A stretch of 64,000 nt of DNA. Source: Alkalibacter rhizosphaerae. Its GTDB lineage: Bacteria > Bacillota > Clostridia > Eubacteriales > Alkalibacteraceae. The stretch is taken from the NCBI RefSeq assembly GCF_017352215.1, contig NZ_CP071444.1:930001-994000 (forward strand). Reading direction: 5' to 3'. Shown piece by piece: positions 52,220 through 59,540 of this stretch; within the stretch, counting starts at the first letter, position 1, and the number at the start of each line of letters is the position of its first letter. The position numbers and the translations under genes are program-made. The notes beneath the pieces are model-generated. The model saw nothing but the letters and a program-made list of their open reading frames with translations, made no database searches and had not been told where the DNA came from.

Positions 52220-53456
52220 CTCTCATCACCTCGTTGTCTTTTCAATGGGATCACCAAATTTTCCATTTTTTCGTTCCACAGGCCCATCTTTTGGTAGGCC
52301 GCTTCCAGTCGACGATCCAGTTCTTCCGGACCCTCTGCCTCCAACACCATGTATCCGGCCCTTGCCGTGGCGTTTTCGATGGTACCCAGGACATCCCCAC
52401 CCGGACATTGTAACCTGCATCCAACATCCCCGGCAGCCGGCGGATCTCTTCCAGGTTTCCTGCTTTCATCACCTTTCCCGCTTCTGCAAAAAAGAGCTGG
52501 GTGCTGACGACGCATTTTTGACGGCGAAGGATGGGGGCTTCCCCCATCTTTCCGGTCAGGGAAAATTGGATGACCCTCTCCAACAGATCAAAACCGGTGA
52601 TCCATGGAATGAACACCTCTTCGTAGGCCCCGCCGATGCGACAAGCCACTTCGTTGACCATCAGTCCCTTTTTGCCGATCAGCATCTGGACATAGATGGG
52701 GCCGTTTTTTATACCAAAGCGCTCCTGGATGGTCCTTGTCCAGTGGGCCGCCTCTTCCAAATACTTTTCCTGGTGTTTGGAAGGGTATTCATGGGAATAG
52801 CAGATCCCGATATGCTTTCCCCGGGCGAAGGTCTTTCGATCCGTCATGGTCAATATGGTGGTTTTCCCCTGTTGGACCCATCCACTGATGGTCACTTCAT
52901 CGCTGACATAGTAGGATTCCAGCAAGGCTTCCTTTTCCTTGGAATAGGAGAGGGTCTCCTGGATGTTTTCCAATACCTGCTCTTTGCTTTCCACCCGAAA
53001 GACGCCACGTTGGCCTTGAGAGTCCAATGGCTTCAATACCGCCGGATAGGAGACCTGGTCCAGTTCTTCCATGGTAGGGTCTTTGGTGATATAGACAAAA
53101 GGCGCCGTTGGGATCCCATATTCCAGAAATAGATCCTTCATGACCCGCTTGTTGGTGACTTTTGTCGCCGTTTCCACATCCAGAAAAGCCGGCAAACCAA
53201 GGGCATGTGCCACTTTTGCCACCGTATAGACAGGCTGGTCCGTACCGGTGGTCATAATGCCGTTCACCTTGTATTTTTTTGCGACGGACCAATTGGCCTC
53301 CCAGTCGAAAGTGCTGATTTTTTCATGGATGTCCGCAAAAGATTTCCCTGGCGGCTCTTCCAGATAATCGGTCAAGATCACTTCATGTCCCAAGTCTTTC
53401 GCTTTTTTTATGGCGTTGATCTGATTGTTTCCTCCACCGAGGACCTGCAATATCAT
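52216..53456 (-). CDS. ATP-grasp enzyme with apparent frameshift near its 3' end
   Basis: About 414 residues if the frame is restored. N-terminal preATP-grasp fold (MILQVLGGGNNQINAIKKAK), ATP-grasp core with YPAVLKPLDSQGQRGVF and metal-binding EVACRIGGAYEEVF. Related to carbamoyl-phosphate synthase-like and PylC-like ligases, which join an acid to an amine or amino acid. At about 52403-52408 the run GTGGGGAT shifts the frame: the continuing frame turns into Trp/Arg-rich nonsense ending at 52251, whereas the +1 frame (DVLGTIENATARAGYMVLE) continues the family C-terminus to a stop at 52216 that overlaps the next start. Hence either a one-base sequence error or a young mutation. Confidence 0.8.
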
Positions 53457-54151
53457 ATCCTGTTTCCTTTCTTCTTTTTCCACCCATACTGCACAAAAAG
53501 ACGGAGAAATAGCCGGATCAGTTTGCCTGCATCGTAGTTGGATGTTCCATAAGGCCGTTCCCTGTAAGTGATGGCAACGTTGGCCATGTTTTTGGTATGA
53601 TCCAAAAGAATGGCAGTGATGTAGACGAACTCCCTGTCATCCTGGACCACCATGTCCGAAATCCACTTCTTCATGATCCGAAAAGAACCCACTTTCACAT
53701 CTTTTGATTTTTTGAGGACCCAGGTAAAAAAAAGGTCCACCAGTTTGGACCCAAAAGCCCGATGGACGGGATACCCGTCTCGGGTGGGCAAACCATATAC
53801 TACATCATATCCTTCCTGGATCTTGTCCCACAAAAGGAGGATCTCTTCCGGATCCTGCTGAAGGTCATCGTCCATGGTCACGACACAAGTCCCTTTTGCC
53901 AGGGCCATGCCGTCCTTGATGGATCGTTGCTGTCCCAAATTTTTATCGTGGATCAAATAGTGAAGATTCGGCAGGGCCATCGCTACTTTTTCGATGATCG
54001 AAACGGTGGCGTCGGTGGAACCGTCGTCCACCAGGATCACTTCCACCTTACCCTCTTCCAAAATCGAAAAACAGCCCTCCACCACTTCTTCAATGGACCT
54101 TTCTGCATTATAAGTGGGGATCACCACAGAGATCTCAACGGTCATATTCAT
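53453..54151 (-). CDS. Glycosyltransferase family 2 (dolichol-phosphate mannosyltransferase-like)
   Basis: A 232-residue GT-A enzyme. The nucleotide-sugar site SVVIPTYNAERSIEEVVEGC is at residues 8-27, the first Asp is in LVDDGSTDAT and the DxD-like metal site is VVTMDDDLQQDP. No long membrane helices follow, so it is the soluble DPM1-like form. It probably moves a sugar from NDP-sugar to a lipid or other acceptor, which could feed the GT39 enzyme nearby. It overlaps the ATP-grasp start by four bases and the DegT gene by 17. Confidence 0.9.
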   Translation of the reverse strand: MNMTVEISVVIPTYNAERSIEEVVEGCFSILEEGKVEVILVDDGSTDATVSIIEKVAMALPNLHYLIHDKNLGQQRSIKDGMALAKGTCVVTMDDDLQQDPEEILLLWDKIQEGYDVVYGLPTRDGYPVHRAFGSKLVDLFFTWVLKKSKDVKVGSFRIMKKWISDMVVQDDREFVYITAILLDHTKNMANVAITYRERPYGTSNYDAGKLIRLFLRLFVQYGWKKKKGNRI

Positions 54152-55289
54152 GCTCCAAGACTTCCAGCAGGGCCTTGGACACCTGCATCATTTCCTCCAT
54201 GGTCATTGCCGTAAAAAGGGGCAGACGAAGGAGACATTCCCCCGCCATTCGGGTGACGGGCAGGTCTTCCGGTGCATACCCCAGTTTTGCACCCATAGGC
54301 GAAACATGAAGGGGAACAAAATGGATGACGGCGCCGATCCCCTGTTCCTGGAGTCGTTGCCGGACCCGGTCCCGAGTGGATCCATCGTGAAAGAGAACAT
54401 AAAAGTTGTGATAGTTGGATGTGACATCTTCCGGTATGGTGGACATTCCACGAAGCAACCCTCGATCCACCATGGGTGAGATCTGCTGCTGGTATCCATG
54501 ATAGATCGAACTTCTCCGCTTATGGATCTGGTCCATTTCCTCCAACTGGGCGTTCAATACGGCCATTAAAAGTTCCGAGGGAGCATAGCTGGACCCTTCC
54601 CCCACCCAGGTGTATTGATTCACTTCACCCTTGATGAACTGGATCCGGTTGGTGCCCTTTTGCCGATAGATCTCCGCTTTTTCCAGCAGATCCTCATTGG
54701 GTTTTCGGATGGAGATGGCCCCTCCCTCTCCGCTGACCAGGTTCTTGGTCCCGTGAAAGCTGAAACATCCCATCTCCCCCCAAGTCCCCAGGGGTTTTTC
54801 TTTATAGGTGGATCCCAGGGCCTGGGCCGCATCCTCTACAACGACCAAACCTCGATCTCTTGCCAGATCCACCAGCCGGTCCATGGGGCAGCAGACACCT
54901 CCGTAATGAACGGGCATCAGCATTTTCGTCTTCCCGGTGATACGTTTTTCCACGTCCTCCAGATCCATGCAAAGGGTCTCCTCCTCCACATCGCAAAACA
55001 CGGGGATCCCTCCTCGAAGCAACACCGCATTGGCAGTGGACGGAAAGGTATAGGAGGGCATGATCACTTCGTCTCCCGGGCAGATCTTTGCCAAAGCAAC
55101 GGCCAGCTCCAGGGCATGGGTTCCGGAAGTGACGCTTCGAACAGACGTGCCTGAAAGCCTGTCCTCCAAAAAATCACAGACCCTTGCGTCGAAAACACCG
55201 TCTCCTGCAATGTTTCCGCCTTCCAGGGCCTCTTTTAGATATAACATCTCTTTTCCTGTCAAATACAGCTTGTTGTAAGGTATGTTCAT
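54135..55289 (-). CDS. DegT/DnrJ/EryC1-family sugar aminotransferase (RffA/WecE-like)
   Basis: A 384-residue PLP enzyme. The PLP Lys lies in CFSFHGTKNLVSGEGGAI (about residue 182), the PLP-stacking region in EDAAQALGSTYKEKP, and TSGTHALELAVALAK is the cofactor phosphate loop. The beginning IPYNKLYLTGKEMLYLKEAL is typical of dTDP-4-amino-4,6-dideoxygalactose transaminases. It makes an amino sugar nucleotide. First gene of the coupled operon; the next genes are GT2, ATP-grasp and an ABC importer. Confidence 0.92.
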   Translation of the reverse strand: MNIPYNKLYLTGKEMLYLKEALEGGNIAGDGVFDARVCDFLEDRLSGTSVRSVTSGTHALELAVALAKICPGDEVIMPSYTFPSTANAVLLRGGIPVFCDVEEETLCMDLEDVEKRITGKTKMLMPVHYGGVCCPMDRLVDLARDRGLVVVEDAAQALGSTYKEKPLGTWGEMGCFSFHGTKNLVSGEGGAISIRKPNEDLLEKAEIYRQKGTNRIQFIKGEVNQYTWVGEGSSYAPSELLMAVLNAQLEEMDQIHKRRSSIYHGYQQQISPMVDRGLLRGMSTIPEDVTSNYHNFYVLFHDGSTRDRVRQRLQEQGIGAVIHFVPLHVSPMGAKLGYAPEDLPVTRMAGECLLRLPLFTAMTMEEMMQVSKALLEVLEHEYDR

Positions 55290-55375
55290 TTTTCCTGCCG
55301 TTAGTTGGCTTCCTCCTTGTTTTTTTCGCCGTCATCTTTTACAATGGGTGTATTAACTCGAATGTAGGTGATTTC

Positions 55376-55587
55376 ATGAAATCCATAGACTGCCTGGGGA
55401 CATGTGTCCCATACCTGTTTTAAAATCCAAAAAGGAACTGGCCAAGATGAAAAGCGGCGACGTGCTCAAGATCGTCACCGACCACAGCTGCGTGTTGGAA
55501 TCGGTGACCCATCAATTCAAGAAGTGTCACATCCGTCACGAAGAAGTCATCAACGGCGTATGGGAGATCTACATCACCAAATCCTAG
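55376..55587 (+). CDS. TusA/SirA-like sulfur carrier with apparent frameshift
   Basis: A small sulfur-relay protein of about 70 residues. ATG 55376 with AGGTG six bases upstream opens MKSIDCLGT, the family start; the signature MCPIPVLKSKKELAKMKSGD continues in the next frame from 55402. The frames would join if GGGG at 55396-55399 had one more G (giving DCLGDMCPIPVL). The conserved Cys of CPIP is the persulfide carrier. Alternatively translation starts at 55402 and lacks the first strand. It converges with the LysR gene by four bases. A promoter TTGTTT-17-TACAAT lies just upstream. Confidence 0.75.
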
Positions 55588-56480
55588 CACAAGCTTTTTT
55601 GGGCGATGTTTTGAAAATATTTGTTGAACTCTTTCAGTACAGGATTTTCGTTGATTTTTTTATGATAGATCAAAAACATGTCGTATTCGATGCTGAAATC
55701 GACGATGTTTACGAGCCTCAGTTCTTTTCGATAAAGATCTTTTTTGATGGCTACATAGGGTAAAAAACCAATGCCGAATTCATTGAGGACCGATTCCTTC
55801 ACCGATTCCATGGAATCGCTGTTGTACAGTATTTTAAGATCGTCTATGGAACAGCCTGCCTGCTGCAGCTTGTCTTTGAGCATCTCCTTGACGTACATCT
55901 TGTCGTTGAGCATGATGAAAGGATAATTGACCAGCTCTTCCGCCTGGATGCTTTCCGGTATGGCGTAATTTGGAGAAGAGACCAGCACCAGTTTGTCCAC
56001 GCCAATCTTGAAAGAAGACAATTCCTTGTTTTGAGGTTTTCCGTAGATCACCCCAAAGTCGCTGATCCCGTTGACCAGGTTCTCTTCGATCTTTTCCGCT
56101 TCATTGGAATTAAGCTGATAGTCGTTTTTAGGAAACTTGTTTTTCATTTTGTACATGACACAGGGCATGGAGTAATTGGTGATGGACCAGTTTGCCTCAA
56201 TCTTGATGCTGTGGATGTTTTGCTCTTCTTCCCGTAGATGCTCGATCATGGCATCATAGGTACGAACGATGCTGTCGGCATACTTGTATACGATCTGGCC
56301 CTTTTCCGTCAGCTCCACTCCCTTGTTGCTGCGATTCAACAACTGACAGCCCAGGCTGTCCTCCAATTTGGAGATCTGCTGACTCAATGCAGATTGGGAT
56401 ATATGGGCGCTGTTGGCCACTTTTGAGATGCTTTTGGCACCAGCTACTTTATAAAAATATTCCAAAGCTTCAATGTGCAT
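55584..56480 (-). CDS. LysR-family transcriptional regulator
   Basis: A 298-residue regulator with an HTH MHIEALEYFYKVAGAKSISK followed by SAHISQSALSQQISKLEDSL and a standard effector domain. The start at 56480 has a GTGAGG site; 43 further upstream codons are unlikely. It is divergent from the YeeE pair and convergent with TusA, so sulfur (thiosulfate or cysteine precursor) control of these transporters is a reasonable inference. Confidence 0.9.
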   Translation of the reverse strand: MHIEALEYFYKVAGAKSISKVANSAHISQSALSQQISKLEDSLGCQLLNRSNKGVELTEKGQIVYKYADSIVRTYDAMIEHLREEEQNIHSIKIEANWSITNYSMPCVMYKMKNKFPKNDYQLNSNEAEKIEENLVNGISDFGVIYGKPQNKELSSFKIGVDKLVLVSSPNYAIPESIQAEELVNYPFIMLNDKMYVKEMLKDKLQQAGCSIDDLKILYNSDSMESVKESVLNEFGIGFLPYVAIKKDLYRKELRLVNIVDFSIEYDMFLIYHKKINENPVLKEFNKYFQNIAQKSLC

Positions 56481-56632
56481 GGCTCTCATCCTCACTTTAC
56501 GGTAACAATTACAATTATTATACCATAACCAACGTTTCTTGACATGTCCGATTACTGGAAAGCTACACATTATATTGAACGCGTATGATTGTGATATAAT
56601 AAGGCACACATATACAAAAAGGAGAACACCTC

Positions 56633-57283
56633 ATGATGTCAGACCCACGAAAAAAAAATCGACCCAACCAACCGCGAACCGGTTTGCTGCTTTTAACCGC
56701 ATGCGTGATCATTGGTGTTTTTTTTGCCTTCCGGTCTCCCCTGCATGCATTCTACTGGTTCAGCGGACTGGGTTTTGGATATGTTCTCCAAAAATCCCGT
56801 TTTTGCTTCACTGCTGGTTTTCGCGATCCCCATCTGTTGGGCAGCACCATCATAACGCAATCGGTTTTGATCGCATTGGGACTTACGACTATAGGCTTCA
56901 CGATCATCAAATACGCTTATGTACTTCTTTCACTCCCCATTCCAGGGATGGATTACATCCACCCAATAGGAATATACACCCTCTTGGGCGGCATACTGTT
57001 CGGTGTAGGCATGGTGGTTGCAGGAGGATGCGCTTCCGGCGTCCTCATGCGAGTAGGCGACGGATTCCTGATCCAGATGGTGGTCTTGCTTTTCTTTGTC
57101 ATTGGATCCTTGCTGGGGGTTCGGGACCTGCCTTGGTGGAAATCCGGTTTTTCCCTGGTGGAAAACGGGATCTTCCTTCCTGACCTGTTTGGATGGCCCC
57201 TTGCACTGGGGATCCAGCTTTTTGTATTGGCATTGCTTTACCGGTTTGCCAAGAACTGGGAAGAAAAAAAGATGAATGAATAG
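56633..57283 (+). CDS. YeeE/YedE (thiosulfate uptake) family protein, first half-type
   Basis: A 216-residue membrane protein with about five helices. Conserved Cys-containing loops YVLQKSRFCFTAGFRD and VVAGGCASGVLMRVGDG are the sulfur-path residues of the family. An AAAGGAG site precedes the ATG pair. A second half-type protein follows at 29 bases. With TusA and the LysR regulator beside it, thiosulfate import is likely. Confidence 0.88.
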   Translation: MMSDPRKKNRPNQPRTGLLLLTACVIIGVFFAFRSPLHAFYWFSGLGFGYVLQKSRFCFTAGFRDPHLLGSTIITQSVLIALGLTTIGFTIIKYAYVLLSLPIPGMDYIHPIGIYTLLGGILFGVGMVVAGGCASGVLMRVGDGFLIQMVVLLFFVIGSLLGVRDLPWWKSGFSLVENGIFLPDLFGWPLALGIQLFVLALLYRFAKNWEEKKMNE

Positions 57284-57312
57284 GATCTCGAAAACTGGAA
57301 GGGGTGAACTCC

Positions 57313-57843
57313 ATGAAGACGGTCACAAAGTTTATGCAAAAAAAAATACATGATCCATGGACCTATTTCAAGGGGGCGCTCCTCTTGACCTTGCTCCAGA
57401 TCCTGACTTTGCTGATCACAAAAAATGCATGGGGTGTCACGACGGCATTTATACACTGGGGCGCCTGGATCTACGAAGCCCTTGGCGGCGATGTATCCTC
57501 CTGGGCATATTTCAACACCAGGCCTTATCGGCAGATCTACGCCAACGGTTTCTTGAAAGACCCGGGGACCCTTCGGAATATCGGCATCATCCTTGGTGCC
57601 GCCCTGGCCGCTTTGTTGGCCGGTCAATTTCGACTCAAAAGGATCAAATCCTTCAAACAACTGGTAACGGCGGCAGCAGGCGGCCTCCTCATGGGATATG
57701 GTGCCGGGATCGCTTCCGGGTGCAACATCGGGGCCTTTTACAGCGGCATCGCCTCCTTGTCCCTGTCGGGATGGATCTTTGGCATCGGCCTTTTTATCGG
57801 AGCCTATTTTGGCGCCAAACTGATCATTCGACTTTTTGTTTGA
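57313..57843 (+). CDS. YeeE/YedE family protein, second half-type
   Basis: A 176-residue membrane protein starting MKTVTKFMQKKIHDPWTYFK with the conserved MGYGAGIASGCNIGAFYSGI loop. The start ATG at 57313 has AAGGGGTG upstream; an in-frame GTG at 57304 is less likely. It completes the transporter together with the preceding gene. Confidence 0.88.
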   Translation: MKTVTKFMQKKIHDPWTYFKGALLLTLLQILTLLITKNAWGVTTAFIHWGAWIYEALGGDVSSWAYFNTRPYRQIYANGFLKDPGTLRNIGIILGAALAALLAGQFRLKRIKSFKQLVTAAAGGLLMGYGAGIASGCNIGAFYSGIASLSLSGWIFGIGLFIGAYFGAKLIIRLFV

Positions 57844-57867
57844 CATTATCTATCTCCCAAAAAAACA

Positions 57868-57900
57868 CAAGGGACGCAAACGATACGTTTGCGTCCCTTG
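57868..57900. terminator. Bidirectional terminator between yeeE pair and AGCS
   Basis: CAAGGGACGCAAACG-ATA-CGTTTGCGTCCCTTG: 15 perfect pairs. On the minus strand TGTTTTTTT follows, so it chiefly ends the symporter transcript. Confidence 0.9.
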
Positions 57901-57907
57901 CCTTTGA

Positions 57908-59380
57908 TCAGCTTACCAGATCCTTGGCTTGCTCCCTGTTTAAATCCTCATAGGCTGAAAGCAAGGGTGCTTCCGTGCCTTTTTTCTTTCGGATGTTTCG
58001 ATCCACATAATCCGCCGTGATGCGAAGGACCGTATTGCTCAAAAGAAGGACCCCGATCAAGTTGGGGATGGCCATCAATCCGTTCAAGGTATCGGAAATG
58101 TTCCATACCAGATCCAGGCTCATGGTCGCCCCGATCACGATGAAAATGATGAACAGCACCTTGTAAACGATGGTGAATCCGCTGCCGAACAAATACTCTG
58201 CCGCCTTCGTCCCGTAAAAAGACCAACCCAGAATGGTGGAGAAGGCAAAAAGTAAAATGGCAAGAGATACGAATTCACCGGCAAAGCCGCCAAATCCATG
58301 AGTGAATGCGGCGCTGACCAGAGGAACTCCCGACTCCCCCGTTTCCAATGCTCCCGTGGATAAAATGACAAAAGCCGTCAGGGTACACACGATGATGGTA
58401 TCAAAAAACACTTCGAAGATCCCCCACATTCCTTGGATCACCGGCTCCTTCACATCGGAAGACGAGTGCACCATGACCGAAGAACCCAAGCCTGCTTCAT
58501 TGGAGAAAACGCCCCGCTTGAATCCCATGGTGATGGCCTGTCGAACCATGGCGCCGCTGATGCCGCCAGCCACGGCATCAAATCCGAAGGCCTTGGTGAA
58601 GATCTCTCCAAACACTTCCGGGATCATGGCTGCGTTGACTATCATGATAACCACACTTCCCAGGATGTAGGCCAATGCCATAAATGGAACGATCCGCTCC
58701 GTCACCTGGCCGATCCGCTTGATGCCGCCGACGATGACCAGACTGGCCACTGCCGCCACTACCAACCCTGTTGCCAGAGGTGGTACACCAAAAGATCCTT
58801 CCAATGCGCTGGCAATGGAATTGACCTGGGTCATGTTTCCGATGCCGAAAGACGCCAGCATGCAGAAAAGGGCAAAAATCACCGCCAGGGGTTTGGAAAA
58901 GCCATGCAATCCTTTTTTATCCTTCAGCCCGTTTTCCAAATAGTACATGGGTCCGCCGGACCACTCGCCTTTTTTGTTCTTTTTTCGATAGTAGATGCCC
59001 AGAACATTTTCCGAAAAGTTGGTCATCATCCCAAAAAACGCGGAGATCCACATCCAAAACACCGCTCCAGCGCCGCCGACGGTGATGGCCGTCGCCACAC
59101 CGGCAATGTTTCCTGTCCCGATGGTTGCGGCCAATGCCGTAGATAATGCCTGAAACTGAGAAATCGATTTTTCATCCTTGCTTTTCGTTACCGATTTCTT
59201 GGTAAAAATAGCTTTGAAAGTTTCATCATTTACATGTTTTGCCCGCCGCACTTGAAAAAACTTCGTGCGAACCGTCATGTAAATACCCGTACTGATGATC
59301 AGTACCAGCATGGGGACCCCCCATACCAGACTGTTGATGGTGCTGTTGATCGAAGTGACACTATTGATGAATCCTTCCAT
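57908..59380 (-). CDS. Sodium:alanine symporter (AGCS family)
   Basis: A 490-residue transporter with about eleven helices. The family segment YYRKKNKKGEWSGGPMYYLE lies near residue 130, and GFKRGVFSNEAGLGSSVMVH near 285 is the AGCS signature around the substrate site. Single gene. The promoter lies in a short palindrome just upstream (59411-59429). Confidence 0.93.
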   Translation of the reverse strand: MEGFINSVTSINSTINSLVWGVPMLVLIISTGIYMTVRTKFFQVRRAKHVNDETFKAIFTKKSVTKSKDEKSISQFQALSTALAATIGTGNIAGVATAITVGGAGAVFWMWISAFFGMMTNFSENVLGIYYRKKNKKGEWSGGPMYYLENGLKDKKGLHGFSKPLAVIFALFCMLASFGIGNMTQVNSIASALEGSFGVPPLATGLVVAAVASLVIVGGIKRIGQVTERIVPFMALAYILGSVVIMIVNAAMIPEVFGEIFTKAFGFDAVAGGISGAMVRQAITMGFKRGVFSNEAGLGSSVMVHSSSDVKEPVIQGMWGIFEVFFDTIIVCTLTAFVILSTGALETGESGVPLVSAAFTHGFGGFAGEFVSLAILLFAFSTILGWSFYGTKAAEYLFGSGFTIVYKVLFIIFIVIGATMSLDLVWNISDTLNGLMAIPNLIGVLLLSNTVLRITADYVDRNIRKKKGTEAPLLSAYEDLNREQAKDLVS

Positions 59381-59410
59381 ACTTTTCCCCTTTCTAATTC
59401 CATTTAAAAA

Positions 59411-59429
59411 TATGCTATATTATAGCATA
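59411..59429 (-). promoter_or_regulatory. Palindrome over the -10 box of the symporter gene
   Basis: TATGCTATA-A-TATAGCATA on the minus strand: a perfect 9+1+9 palindrome containing a TATAAT hexamer, 31 bases upstream of the ATG. It may be an operator. Confidence 0.55.
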
Positions 59430-59500
59430 TATATACAAGTCTGTGGTCTGTTTTTTGAATAATCAGAAAATAGGAACGACAAAATCATGAAACGACAAAA

Positions 59501-59523
59501 CCGACGAAGCATGGCTTCATCGG
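59501..59523 (-). terminator. Terminator of the HerA-like gene
   Basis: The stem CCGATGAAGC/GCTTCGTCGG with a CAT loop is followed by TTTTGTC on the minus strand, 18 bases after the stop. Confidence 0.8.
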
Positions 59524-59540
59524 TTTGTAGATCTGTTTGA

